Shown one piece after another: positions 7,668-16,417 of a stretch of DNA of 63,216 nt. The translations under genes and the position numbers were made by a program. The notes under the pieces are model-generated. The model was not told the origin of the DNA, made no database searches, and saw only the letters and a program-made list of their open reading frames with translations. Where the stretch lies: assembly GCF_000967725.1 (NCBI RefSeq), contig NZ_JXYE01000011.1:1-63216 (forward strand), given 5' to 3'. Each line of letters starts with the position of its first letter. The first letter of the stretch is position 1. The stretch comes from Loktanella sp. S4079. GTDB taxonomy: Bacteria > Pseudomonadota > Alphaproteobacteria > Rhodobacterales > Rhodobacteraceae.

Positions 7668-8051
7668 CTAGTCGTCGGCTGATGCCGTGGTGGACAACGC
7701 AGGCCATTGCTCGGCTTCTTCGACGGCACGCTGAATGCTGCCATCCTCATCATTGAAGACCCCTTGCATCTGATAGACCTGATGCAACAGGTTCGCTAAT
7801 TGCGCCTTTGCAGAGTGTAACAGCCCCTCAACAGCTGGCGTCGCATCGATCTCATTTTCGACAATCCAGATTGTGTCGTTGAAATCGCCAAGCGCTTTAT
7901 AGGCATCGCGCCAATTGACAGGGCATGGTTCTGGCCCGAGCCATTCTGCTGCACACCATGCATGTGCGGCAGCATCTGCCGCTGCTTCTGTCGAAAATGG
8001 GCGCGCTTGTATTCCATTGCTATCATCGGTGATGACAATCCAGATTTTCAT
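7668..8051 (-). CDS. Hypothetical plasmid protein, 127 aa
   Basis: Begins MKIWIVITDDSNGIQARPF behind AAGGAG at ideal spacing. The N-terminal half looks like a small alpha/beta unit, with an Ala-rich helix and WLGPEPCPVNW; the C-terminal half is helical and acidic. It belongs to the colinear block of small minus-strand genes. I do not recognise a domain. It is probably expressed, given the ribosome site and neighbours. Confidence 0.6.
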   Translation of the reverse strand: MKIWIVITDDSNGIQARPFSTEAAADAAAHAWCAAEWLGPEPCPVNWRDAYKALGDFNDTIWIVENEIDATPAVEGLLHSAKAQLANLLHQVYQMQGVFNDEDGSIQRAVEEAEQWPALSTTASADD

Positions 8052-8112
8052 GATCTTTCTCCTTGATCAGTTTCTGAATCATCCGAAGCCGCCTTTCTCT
8101 TTGTGGTCGTAA

Positions 8113-8502
8113 CTACTGATTTTCTGCAACGTAGATGCGGTAGGCGCTCTTATCCCAAAGGCCAAATGCAAGATTGTGCTGATCGGCCAGATGACGCAGG
8201 TCACATAGGGCGAACATCAGTGCATCCCCTGTGCTTTGAGCATCAGGATAGGCCTGCCCCAAGAGATCTTTCATTTGATCACATTGCCATACGAGGTTTG
8301 GGCGCGGCTCTGTATTGCCATATGTCATCGCCTCTGACTGCACATGTTGGATTGTGATGCCACTCATCTGGACGTCATTGTTGCTATCTGCATCCAAGAG
8401 CCTGACGATATCGTCATGGATCATATCGGATTGGGCTGACAATGATGCTTCTGCAGGGCAATCGTAGATCATCTGCACTGTCGCCGTGATTTCTTCGCGC
8501 AT
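8113..8502 (-). CDS. Hypothetical plasmid protein, 129 aa
   Basis: Starts MREEITATVQMIYDCPAEA after CAGGAG. It is acidic with alternating helices and strands, including DDIVRLLDAD and LCDLRHLADQHNLAFGLWD. No known motif, membrane helix or signal peptide. A strong hairpin separates it from the gene upstream. Confidence 0.6.
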   Translation of the reverse strand: MREEITATVQMIYDCPAEASLSAQSDMIHDDIVRLLDADSNNDVQMSGITIQHVQSEAMTYGNTEPRPNLVWQCDQMKDLLGQAYPDAQSTGDALMFALCDLRHLADQHNLAFGLWDKSAYRIYVAENQ

Positions 8503-8524
8503 GTTTTTTCTCCTGTGAAATGTG

Positions 8525-8565
8525 CAACGCGCCGCTCTGCAGTTGCAGGCGGCGCGTTGTGTTTT
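8525..8565 (+). terminator. Strong hairpin with plus-strand T-tract
   Basis: CAACGCGCCGC (8525-8535) pairs with GCGGCGCGTTG (8549-8559), and CTGCA/TGCAG continues the stem inside the loop. The plus strand then runs TGTTTTTTG. The U-tract is on the plus strand although all neighbouring genes are on the minus strand; on the minus strand it could still act as an intergenic mRNA hairpin. Confidence 0.6.
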
Positions 8566-8582
8566 TTGTTGAGATGATCGGC

Positions 8583-8951
8583 TCAGTATTCCGAGGGCAG
8601 TAAGATCGTCATCACGCGCCGTGGCAGCGCGGTGTCGTCAGATTTTTCTGAACCAGCATCGTAGTTTACGTCGTACAAATCGATCTTGAACCAAACTTTG
8701 GTGTCCACGCCGCTCACTTTCACCGTGATTTCACCAAAGTCGTGCAATCCGTAGGGATCGTTGTCGTTTGAGAACGCATTGAACAAGATGATCGCGGATT
8801 GAATGTTCATCAACACGAGCGCATCGAAAGCGGCAACACCTTGCGTCATCACGATCTGTCCGGGCACGCGCGGGGTTTGGCCATATGAGCGGCGGAATTC
8901 ATCGTTCTGTCGAGCGATCTCTGCGTTTATAGTTTCTTGGACGGATGTCAT
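8583..8951 (-). CDS. DUF3768 family protein
   Basis: A 122-aa protein matching the DUF3768 pattern: IARQNDEFRRSY, IVMTQGVAAFD, a helix, then NDNDPYGLHDFGEITV, VWFKIDLYD and a C-terminal RVMTILLPSEY. The family is frequent on Rhodobacterales and rhizobial plasmids; no biochemical role is known to me. The upstream gene's ATG overlaps this unit's frame through an ATGA junction at 8948-8951, so the two genes are coupled. Confidence 0.8.
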   Translation of the reverse strand: MTSVQETINAEIARQNDEFRRSYGQTPRVPGQIVMTQGVAAFDALVLMNIQSAIILFNAFSNDNDPYGLHDFGEITVKVSGVDTKVWFKIDLYDVNYDAGSEKSDDTALPRRVMTILLPSEY

Positions 8952-9271
8952 TGGACGCCCCCCTGCCCTGCCGCTTCACAGGCTTTTGTCCCGAAGCGGG
9001 GCCAATCTCGGATGAATTTCAGACCCCCGACCGCATCTTCGATCTCTACAGGTTCCCCAATCATTGCTTCCCACTTGCGCAAAAACGTATGGGCATCGCA
9101 ATCTTCCTCGAGGGCAATAAGTTCGCCACTTAGATCTCGGTATGAATATGGGGTAATATCAGATTCAGCGATGCCGACTGTGCGCAGTTCGGCGGGGGTC
9201 ACCAGTAGCCAGCCATGACTTGGGTCGCTGATGAAACTGAACCGTTTGCGTGGGCTTTGTGTTTGCTCCAT
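8948..9271 (-). CDS. Hypothetical plasmid protein, 107 aa
   Basis: Begins MEQTQSPRKRFSFISDPSHG with GGAGAG at good spacing. It is a compact soluble protein containing GWLLVTPAELRTVGI and a helical HTFLRKWEAMIGEPVEI. Its TGA stop overlaps the ATG of the DUF3768 gene by 4 nt. Longer in-frame starts upstream run into the DUF736 gene and are rejected. No known family. Confidence 0.6.
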   Translation of the reverse strand: MEQTQSPRKRFSFISDPSHGWLLVTPAELRTVGIAESDITPYSYRDLSGELIALEEDCDAHTFLRKWEAMIGEPVEIEDAVGGLKFIRDWPRFGTKACEAAGQGGVQ

Positions 9272-9392
9272 TGGTCTCTCCTTTCGAATGTTGATGGATG
9301 CACCAATGAAAAAGGACGCCATGCTTGCGCATGACGCCCTCTGTTGCGGGGTCCGGTCAGGGAGGAATACGGGACCCCTGCCTGAGAGACGC

Positions 9393-9825
9393 TTATGCAA
9401 CGTCTTGCAGTGCCTGCTCTGCCAATTTGATGATGTTGAACTGCCCGGGCGCGGCGCCTTCGCCTTGCACGGCATTTGCACGGTGTTGTGAGCCAGTCGG
9501 GGCATAGAACGACAGTGAAAGGTAGGCATTCGGGCGTTGTCTCATTGCGGACTGCATTCATACGCCATGACTTGCCGTTTCGGTCCGTCACAGTGATCGA
9601 ATAATAATCATTTCCCGAATTTACCCCGACCGCTTTCCACATCGAACCAACACGCAGGGCGTTGCCGCGCGGCGTGCGCGCTTCGATGTGATAATCGGGG
9701 TGATTGTCTGCTTTTTTGAATGCGTTCGGGATAACGCGCAGACCGGCGATGTCGAACAATACTGTTGCGATGCTGAGCGTGAAGTTCGGTGATTTGGCGA
9801 TTGGTTTCAATGTTCCGGTGATCAT
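9393..9825 (-). pseudogene. DUF736-family gene with internal deletion and frameshift
   Basis: The first ~95 residues are a good DUF736 unit (ATVLFDIAGLRVIPNAFKKA, NHPDYHIEARTPRG, LRVGSMWKAVGVNSGNDYYS, SWRMNAVRNE). At about 9541 the protein-like sense moves to another frame, which reads RPNAYLSLSFYAPTGSQHRA and ends FNIIKLAEQALQDVA at TAA 9393-9395. In Rhodobacterales the family often carries two such units; the tail looks like the end of the second. A deletion that fused the units out of frame explains this. Reading through in the first frame gives an arginine-rich nonsense tail to 9199 that overlaps the next gene. Confidence 0.65.
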
Positions 9826-9973
9826 TTTGGCTTCCTTTGGTTGAGGTTGTGACCCGGCATGTTTTGCTGGATCTCTTTTCCGATCCCCATGGGATCGCCC
9901 TCGGCGAGGCCGCCTTTCACCTTTAAATCACCGTCCTATCCGCTCCCGCTGCGCGTCGTTCCCGTATGCAACA

Positions 9974-10207
9974 TCAGCCAAAAACGACAGCTTCCCAATC
10001 ACTGTCGGTTTCGGGTTGCTCGACTTGTTCACAGACATGAACACCGGATGCATGCGTGCGAACATTGAACCAGTCGTTTGGCCACAGGCTCATCGCAACA
10101 TGTCCGGGGCTTTGCGTTTGTTCGTAGATGGGCAATTCATATCCGTCGTCGGTAATGACCGTTTTTTTGGTCACTGCTCCTGGCACAACAACAAGTTCTT
10201 TTGGCAT
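9974..10207 (-). CDS. Hypothetical plasmid protein, 77 aa
   Basis: Starts MPKELVVVPGAVTKKTVITD after GGGGAG. The sequence alternates short strands (YELPIYEQTQSPGHVAMSLW) and ends in an acidic stretch. No domain is recognised. It is the first or second gene of the colinear minus-strand accessory block. Confidence 0.55.
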   Translation of the reverse strand: MPKELVVVPGAVTKKTVITDDGYELPIYEQTQSPGHVAMSLWPNDWFNVRTHASGVHVCEQVEQPETDSDWEAVVFG

Positions 10208-10266
10208 TTTCTGCTCCCCAAAGCTTTTTCGTCAAAATGAATTGCCATGACCTTAACACGGCTTTT

Positions 10267-10458
10267 CTATATTGGAAGAAGGCTCGCGAGATCGAAAATG
10301 ACACGCATGATCATGGCCAACCACATCTCCATTCCCCCAAGGTATGCAGCAATAAACACGCTGCAAAACCCCAACCGCGTATGCAGGACGGGCCTGGGAT
10401 ATCTTCTGAGGAAGTACACCGCAGTTCCTGTAAAAAAGACGATAATCCAACCGAACAT
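10267..10458 (-). CDS. Possible small two-helix membrane protein
   Basis: A 63-aa frame with two hydrophobic segments (WIIVFFTGTAVYFL and a second one around MEMWLAMIMRVIFDLASLL) separated by a basic loop, giving a plausible hairpin topology. GAGGA lies about 12 nt before the ATG, farther than ideal. No family recognised. Confidence 0.35.
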   Translation of the reverse strand: MFGWIIVFFTGTAVYFLRRYPRPVLHTRLGFCSVFIAAYLGGMEMWLAMIMRVIFDLASLLPI

Positions 10459-10555
10459 ATTGAACAGCTAGTCCTCAATTACCCTAATGACCAACTGTTT
10501 TGAAAATTCATGTAAAACACAATGGGAGCTCGCTGGGGGATAGCGCATCAAGATT

Positions 10556-11173
10556 CTATGACTGCGCGTCTCGTATCATGATCCATTCGACTTCCGCTGA
10601 TGGTACAAAGCGCCATTTGCGCAATGGCCCAGCCATGACATTGAGGTAGTACATCTCAAACCCGTACGGAGCGCCACATGGGTGGTGGCCGCGCGGAACG
10701 CGGACCACGTCACCATCATGGACAGCCATTGTTTCGTTAAGTTGCAAATCATCCGTGTAGACCCGCTGGATACCGAAGCCGTCTGCGGGATTCAGGCGAT
10801 GGTAATAAGTTTCCTCAAGGTACGTCACCCGCGGGAAGTCATCTTCGTCGTGGCGGTGGCTGGGGTACGAAGACCAGTTGCCCGCGGGGGTGAAGACTTC
10901 GGTGACCAGCAAACTGTCACAGTAATTCTCGTTTTCCATGGCGATATTGTTGATATAGCGCGTATTTGCGCCCACTCCGCGCTGCGTCAACTCAATGCCG
11001 TCGGGTCCGATTTTACGCGCAGCATGACCCGATTTTCCTGGGGCTTTGCAGACCGCAATTGTTGCCTCTGTTGTAGTCTCCAGCGACCACTCGCTGTCGT
11101 TGGGGACATACAGGCAATGAGGTGGTGTTTTCTCAAATACATTCAAGCGCTCGCCGAGCTCACCCCAATACAA
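10556..11173 (-). pseudogene. iolB: 5'-truncated iolB (5-deoxy-glucuronate isomerase)
   Basis: The 205 residues match the C-terminal three quarters of IolB, an enzyme of myo-inositol catabolism: GELGERLNVFEKTPPHCLYV, RGVGANTRYINNI, LVTEVFTPAGNWSSYPSHRH, EETYYHRLNPADGFGIQRVY, VRVPRGHHPCGAPYG and YYLNVMAGP. The metal-site region HRHDEDDFP is present. Full-length family members are about 260-270 aa; here the first ~60 residues, one strand-rich part of the cupin fold, are missing. Homology begins at GELGER while upstream sequence in this frame is unrelated, and only a TTG is available as start. No other iol genes are nearby, so it is most likely a remnant. Confidence 0.75.
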
Positions 11174-11522
11174 GCTTAATTGCGCCGCCCATATTAGCCA
11201 CGACCAGCCCCCACAAGAGACTTCGCCGCCAAAATGCAGTTGCTAGAGCAGCCAGAAACGCGATGACCAACATAACAAAGACGGCGAATTCACTCATCGA
11301 CATTGCTGCGAGCAACTCTCTCTCAGCAGCGAGAAATTCAATCACGAAAGGTTTCGGAACCAATGGCGCAGGAAAAACAACAGCGCTGATTGGGAAAAAC
11401 AATGCGATCAATAATGTCAAAACAAAACGCCGTTTCCAAGCTGCCAAACAAAACACGACTAAAATGATCGGTCGAATATACCAGCTCAGTTCATTGTGGT
11501 GCCGTGCCCAGGCCCAATCCAT
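11160..11522 (-). CDS. Small membrane protein, probably cut at its 3' end by the iolB junction
   Basis: A 120-aa hydrophobic protein with about three membrane helices (PIILVVFCLAAWKRR, LTLLIALFFPISAVVFP, FAVFVMLVIAFLAALATAFW) and a final ANMGGAIKLVLG. Its stop TGA at 11160 lies inside the iolB fragment, so the last residues are read across the fusion point. The abrupt end in what looks like the beginning of another helix suggests loss of the C-terminus by the same rearrangement that beheaded iolB. Confidence 0.45.
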   Translation of the reverse strand: MDWAWARHHNELSWYIRPIILVVFCLAAWKRRFVLTLLIALFFPISAVVFPAPLVPKPFVIEFLAAERELLAAMSMSEFAVFVMLVIAFLAALATAFWRRSLLWGLVVANMGGAIKLVLG

Positions 11523-11664
11523 AAATGCTAATCTCTTACGATTACAGCATTTATCCTATGTCACCTTCTAAAAAGTTCCAGATTAACAAGTGCATAAACT
11601 GTATCGTCAACGTTGCTAACATGGACATAATGCCTTAGTTTACTGGTCACTTCCGGCAAAATCG

Positions 11665-12543
11665 TCATGACAGATGTTTCTCAAAGAACAGGTCCGGATA
11701 TGGATCGTCGTTGTACCTGTCGATCTCTCTCCAACCCATATTCCGATAAAGGCCGACGGCTTCAAACAAAGCACTGTTGGTATCCAATCTGAGCGCTTCA
11801 ATTCCGATAGAACGCGCTGCGTCTTCGGCGGTGGTCATGAGGTGGCGCGCCAATCCCAGACCTCGCGCACTAGGCGCGATCCACATCCGTTTGATTTCTG
11901 CCAGTGCACCACCATTTCCTTTGACACCAACACAGCCCACAGGCATATCGCCAAGTCTTGCGACAACAAATGTCCCGTGGGGATGCTTCATTTGTGACAG
12001 TTCAGGGTCGCCCGATTTCTTCAGTTCAAATTCGAGATCGAGCCGCCTACTCAGTTCCGCCGCGAATGCGGTTAAACATTTGGTGGCAATGTCAGACGCA
12101 TAATCTACCTCTTCGAAGACTATGTTCTCTCTTGATAGCGCGACGGTGACGATATCCATAGCATCGAGCAAACGCCGCGCATCCTTATGCCGCTCCAAAA
12201 TGGTGGCTGCCCGTTCATCCGATAACTGTTCGTAAATTTCAAATTCATCTGCGCCCGCCGGCGTGAGCTTGGTAATGCGGCTGCGTCGGTCCTCTGGATT
12301 TGGGATTGTCTCGATCAACCCTTCGGCCTCAAGGCTGCGAAGCAATCTGCTGAGAAGACCTGTATCAAGCTTAAGGAAAGCCCGGAGGTCAGATACGTTC
12401 TGATATCCAAGACCAATCGCATTTAGAACGCGCGCCGCCCCCAGCGGCCGCCCTCGGTTCAAGAAGGAATCTTCGAGAGCGCCAACCTCAACGGCTACGG
12501 AACGACTAAAGTTTCGAACACGGGATATTTTGTCAATCTGCAT
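11665..12543 (-). CDS. MarR-type regulator fused to GNAT acetyltransferase
   Basis: Residues 1-145 form a MarR winged helix (LNAIGLGYQNVSDLRAFLKL, SRLLRSLEAEGLIETIPNPEDRRSR). Residues 150-292 are a GNAT domain with the acetyl-CoA loop ARGLGLARHL and the preceding strand IKRMWIAPSA. This fusion is a known bacterial arrangement, in which binding or acetylating a small ligand may be tied to derepression. Two overlapping palindromes lie immediately before the ATG, pointing to autoregulation. No clear Shine-Dalgarno is seen. It stands alone between the iolB remnant and the lanthipeptide-type locus. Confidence 0.85.
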   Translation of the reverse strand: MQIDKISRVRNFSRSVAVEVGALEDSFLNRGRPLGAARVLNAIGLGYQNVSDLRAFLKLDTGLLSRLLRSLEAEGLIETIPNPEDRRSRITKLTPAGADEFEIYEQLSDERAATILERHKDARRLLDAMDIVTVALSRENIVFEEVDYASDIATKCLTAFAAELSRRLDLEFELKKSGDPELSQMKHPHGTFVVARLGDMPVGCVGVKGNGGALAEIKRMWIAPSARGLGLARHLMTTAEDAARSIGIEALRLDTNSALFEAVGLYRNMGWREIDRYNDDPYPDLFFEKHLS

Positions 12544-12547
12544 TTAG

Positions 12548-12569
12548 CTGACTTTAGTCAGGTAACCTG
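12548..12569 (-). promoter_or_regulatory. Overlapping palindromes before the MarR-GNAT start
   Basis: CTGACT-TT-AGTCAG (12548-12561) overlaps CAGGT-A-ACCTG (12559-12569). Both are perfect in their arms and end 5 nt before the start codon, where a ribosome site would normally be. They are good candidates for the operator of the adjacent MarR protein. Confidence 0.55.
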
Positions 12570-12954
12570 ATTACTCAAGCGTTTTTCTTGCATCGCACCA
12601 ATATCTTGCATTCATGTGCTACGCAGCATCCATCAGTTTAGCCCCTTAGGTTTTGCCGTTCTTTCCCAGTTTTCTGCTGCGCGCATTCACTAAGCGAGCC
12701 AGTTATCCGCGTACCCCGACTGGCTGGTCGCATCCCCAGGATCACGCCTGCCCCGGGGCCTACGGTGCAATGCACGATCCCATTTGAAATTGCCACTCCC
12801 GAAAACGTTTGACGACAAGCCTATCTTCCACGATGTGAGCGCTTTTGTTGATGTTCCGGCATGCACATTTCGAAAGTACGGGCGGAAACCTGACTTTTTC
12901 TGAATACACTAGATGCTTGACGTGATGCCAAAACCGGAGGCTTGGTTTTTTGGC
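12570..12954. other. Gene-free spacer
   Basis: I see no gene, clear promoter or terminator between the MarR-GNAT gene and the end of the dehydratase gene. ORFs reaching into it on the plus strand are antisense to the dehydratase. Confidence 0.5.
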
Positions 12955-15420
12955 TCACCTACCATCAGATTTTGCAACGCGTTGCTTCAATACCTCTTGT
13001 GCATCACGTTGGTTCGCTTGCATTTTTGGAGGCCGCTTTAGAAGCGAAACGATCCGATCCGTGTTTTCAGGATAACAACGGATTACGAGTTCCGCTTCGA
13101 CCGGAAACGTGCCTTGAGAATTATCAAGCTCTACCAACTGGTGGCCTGGCATTGGCAGCTTTTCCGCAATTTGGATTGTCTTGCTTGTCGCTGCCATTTT
13201 CTCCAGTTGTTGGATCGCAAGAACACTTTCCAGATCAATTGTTAACAGATCCACAGAGCCAGGCAGACCGGCCTCAAGCCAACGCGGTAGGCCCAGGCGT
13301 GTCTTTAACGCTTCGAGGCATTGCATTTTCTCGATCATAGGCGCAGTTGAGTCCCAAAGGTCCGCTTTTGTTACAGTCCAGATTTGAGGGCATATGACGA
13401 TGTTCCCCCCCAATGTAACGCGGGGCCACGATTTACGTGTTTCGCCCTTTGCAATCAGCCGTCTTACACTTTGGTAACTCATTGGAACGGATATCGGCAT
13501 CGCCGCAGAAAGGACTTTCACGATTTTGTTCCACGGGGGCGGAGTTGTTCGCGTCGCGTGATAGACGGGCCAAAGTTTTTTCCCGTTAGCATGGCAAAAG
13601 GTCCCCACTGGGTTTGTGGTGAACGTGATGTCCTTTGGTGCGATATATGTGGATTGGCCATAGGAGGATGAGAGAAACTGGCCTGCATCCGCATGACCGG
13701 TCCAATGGCGGGTATAAGCGGGGCGGCGTACCGCGTTATCCGCTCGATCCGAATGAGGTGGCGCTAAGACTTCAACAAATGTGTAGTCGGTTTTTTCCTC
13801 AAGGTCGATCAGAAAAGAACGGTAGCGGTCTTGCCATGGGTTCTCACCAAAAAACTCTGTCATCCCATCTGAATACCGAGAATCGATTGTTCCAGCGGGC
13901 CAAACGCCTTTCAAAAAAATAAGGGGTAGCCCATTTTCTTGACCCACACGTACCACCAGATCGACAGGCCATGACAGTGGATCTTCTTTGTTGCTTCGGG
14001 TGTGTAGTGTGTCTGCGGAGATATCAAGATGACTAGGATCCTGAGCGCCGGTCGCACATATCAGCTGATCTATCACGCTGGTCCTAGCGGTTTCGATTGC
14101 GCGCACAGCCTCTTGTCCGGAAGAACTTGGGGCCGCAGCTTCAATTGTAGGCTCTGAAGCTATGCTGCTTTTCAAGACATCGGTTACGCTCCAATTATTT
14201 TGTTGTCCGGTGCGATCGTTGGCCCGATATGGCGGGTCAAAGAGAGCAAGGGTCTTTAGGATAAGCGGCAGGTTTCCTGTTAAACTATCGAGCACGTGCC
14301 CCGGCACCGCCCCAGACACGTTCCGAAACACATCTGTCCAGTTGCTCTTGTCCTTAGGCTGAGGAAACACCTCAAAATCAATGGGTGCAGAAAACGCCGT
14401 GCTTCCTGGTTTCGAACACGGTTCGATAACGCCATTGTCCGCCAGATTTCGAAGGAAGCATCGCAGCGCATCCCGGACTGTGTCGGTTTTCAAAGAGAGT
14501 GCGGAAAACATGTGTTTGGCAGTCTTTGGTCCGTCAGACAGCACTTGTAGAACGGATTGCAGAATGTCGTTGTCATCCGTGATTGCGCAGCGCGGTTCGC
14601 CATCCTCGTCAACAATAACTGAGATAAATTTACCATCTTCGACCCAGTACAAGGGATTCGCGGAAAACATGTCTGTTGCATTCGGCCAATCGTCAGCAAT
14701 TCCTGATCTGGCGTCTAGAATACCGCGCCAAACACTTTCGGTATGCTGGACATGGGCTTTGCCCTCGACGCGTGGGAGGCCAGCATCTGACCGGTCTCCC
14801 GGGGTATTGATTTTGACCCATCCCACATGGCTCATCCAACCGCGCGGCGTGGCTTCGCAAGCTGCGCGTGTAATCAACCGCCAAGCCCGTTCAAGGTAAC
14901 GGCGCCTCTTCTTAAGTGGTGCATCAGGAGAGGGTGCTTGGCCCAATGTGTGCAAAAGCGGCCGGATCAAAGGGGTCTCCTTCGCCAGGGTGCTGGGCAG
15001 ATCAAGCAGGCGGTTCTGTTCGACTTCTAAGTCATCCTCAAACGTAAGAAACTGAGCCTGAACCGCAACAAGAGCAACGCCGCAAGACCTTATGCGGGTC
15101 GACAAATCTGCCTCTCCGGCCGTTAGGGCGAGATTGATGGCGAAATCCAGAAGGCTTTGATCTGGGCATCGGGCGGCATGGAAATCACGCCGAAGTGTTA
15201 ACACATCTGAACGTTGCCGTTTGCTAAGTGATTTCAATGGGACAAGGACTTCACCAATTGAGTTTGCAACGCCTTGTGCCTCTTCCACACAAGCCTCATA
15301 TGTTTTGGTCAATATACGCAGTTGAGCAAACAACTCCGGATTTGCGCCTTCAAGCCAGATTGTTGACTGCAAAGCGTTCATGCGAACAAGTGCAACGTTT
15401 CCAGACAAATCTTGTGTCAT
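12955..15420 (-). CDS. Lantibiotic dehydratase-like protein (LanB N-terminal/glutamylation part)
   Basis: An 821-aa protein resembling the large N-terminal part of class I LanB dehydratases, which transfer glutamate from glutamyl-tRNA to Ser/Thr of a precursor peptide. Visible similarity includes ERAWRLITRAACEATPRGW, where LanBs read similarly near their RASP segment, the middle PLYWVEDGKF, and the C-terminal DLVVRVGQ, GMTEFFGE and WPRVTLGGNIVI blocks. No SpaB_C elimination domain follows: it is encoded by the gene before. ATG 15420 overlaps that gene's TGA (ATGA), and the longer ORF start at 15603 is rejected. Last gene of the putative modification operon. Sequence similarity is modest, so the exact activity is inferred. 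Confidence 0.75.
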   Translation of the reverse strand: MTQDLSGNVALVRMNALQSTIWLEGANPELFAQLRILTKTYEACVEEAQGVANSIGEVLVPLKSLSKRQRSDVLTLRRDFHAARCPDQSLLDFAINLALTAGEADLSTRIRSCGVALVAVQAQFLTFEDDLEVEQNRLLDLPSTLAKETPLIRPLLHTLGQAPSPDAPLKKRRRYLERAWRLITRAACEATPRGWMSHVGWVKINTPGDRSDAGLPRVEGKAHVQHTESVWRGILDARSGIADDWPNATDMFSANPLYWVEDGKFISVIVDEDGEPRCAITDDNDILQSVLQVLSDGPKTAKHMFSALSLKTDTVRDALRCFLRNLADNGVIEPCSKPGSTAFSAPIDFEVFPQPKDKSNWTDVFRNVSGAVPGHVLDSLTGNLPLILKTLALFDPPYRANDRTGQQNNWSVTDVLKSSIASEPTIEAAAPSSSGQEAVRAIETARTSVIDQLICATGAQDPSHLDISADTLHTRSNKEDPLSWPVDLVVRVGQENGLPLIFLKGVWPAGTIDSRYSDGMTEFFGENPWQDRYRSFLIDLEEKTDYTFVEVLAPPHSDRADNAVRRPAYTRHWTGHADAGQFLSSSYGQSTYIAPKDITFTTNPVGTFCHANGKKLWPVYHATRTTPPPWNKIVKVLSAAMPISVPMSYQSVRRLIAKGETRKSWPRVTLGGNIVICPQIWTVTKADLWDSTAPMIEKMQCLEALKTRLGLPRWLEAGLPGSVDLLTIDLESVLAIQQLEKMAATSKTIQIAEKLPMPGHQLVELDNSQGTFPVEAELVIRCYPENTDRIVSLLKRPPKMQANQRDAQEVLKQRVAKSDGR

Positions 15421-16394
15421 GCTGTTAGCTCCGTTGCACCGCCCACCCGGCGATAGGCAAGTGCATTCGCAATCAGCGCCTGTTGTGCCGGCGATAAACC
15501 CGCGCGGTTCCAATGAAATATCGTTAGGTAAGCTGCCGCTTGACGCGCCCCGATCCAAGCTTCTGAGGTTTGAAAATAGCCCTCTTTCCAGCGTGCTGCG
15601 CATTGCGTAACTGCGTCCAGCGAGGGCTCAGGATCATTGCTGCCGTCGTGGCCGGTTTTTTCCCAATGCGATAGAATTGGACGGGTGACGGTCGCTTGAT
15701 CTTCAGGAGTGCTAAACATCTCGCCGGGAAGAGATCGGCCGGTTTTTTCGACGATATATGCCCAAACTCCAAGATCTTCCCACCCTGATATTCCCAATCC
15801 ATCGAAGACTGCCCTGAGATGTCGAAATGAGACTTTCCACGTGTCGAGCTGTCGCTGTTCCTGACGATGCCAATCCAGCCACACCAAACTGTCTAGGGTG
15901 AACAAGGAGTGGACAAATCTCATGGAGTCGTGGCCACCGAACAATTGCGCCTCAGGCTCGTAATTGCCGAATGTATGATGCGTGATGAGCGCATCGAGCG
16001 TCCATCTTTTGGCCGCTTCGTCCAGTTCATTGCGCAGTGTGTCTGCCCCAACAGATGCTTCAAAGCGAACCCGTAAGCCTGGGCTTTTGCGCATGAAGAA
16101 CATGTTTTCAATCCGCCCGTCGGCAAGAAGTAAGCTGCTGAAACTAGATATTTCTTTAAGTAGTTTGGCCAAGACATCGGGGCTGGGATAGCCAATATCT
16201 ATTTGCACCCATTTTGAACGCTTTGCTTGGGCATCAAGGGCTTGCAACCCACCTTTGATGAAAACTTCAAGCGACTGGACATCTTCTGGATTGTGGTTTT
16301 CAGGTAGGCCCTGCTTGCGTAGAAGCCGCGCCCATTGAACTGCGGAAACCGCATTGTCCAAAACTGCGGGACTGGTTGAATTGACTTTTGGCAT
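15417..16394 (-). CDS. SpaB_C-like thiopeptide/lantibiotic biosynthesis protein (elimination part)
   Basis: A 325-aa stand-alone relative of the C-terminal elimination domain of LanB and thiopeptide dehydratases. WVQIDIGYPSPDVLAKLL, ENMFFMRKSPGLRVRFE and FGNYEPEAQLFGGHDSM are typical; in the family this part removes glutamate from glutamylated Ser/Thr to give dehydroamino acids. The N-terminal ~65 residues are extra. ATG 16394 sits behind GGGGAGGT at ideal spacing. Separate dehydratase and elimination proteins (split LanB) are known from thiopeptide clusters and from pinensin. It lies between LanC (23-nt gap) and the dehydratase (4-nt overlap). Confidence 0.8.
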   Translation of the reverse strand: MPKVNSTSPAVLDNAVSAVQWARLLRKQGLPENHNPEDVQSLEVFIKGGLQALDAQAKRSKWVQIDIGYPSPDVLAKLLKEISSFSSLLLADGRIENMFFMRKSPGLRVRFEASVGADTLRNELDEAAKRWTLDALITHHTFGNYEPEAQLFGGHDSMRFVHSLFTLDSLVWLDWHRQEQRQLDTWKVSFRHLRAVFDGLGISGWEDLGVWAYIVEKTGRSLPGEMFSTPEDQATVTRPILSHWEKTGHDGSNDPEPSLDAVTQCAARWKEGYFQTSEAWIGARQAAAYLTIFHWNRAGLSPAQQALIANALAYRRVGGATELTA

Positions 16395-16417
16395 CTGAAT
16401 ACCTCCCCTTTTTCCGC

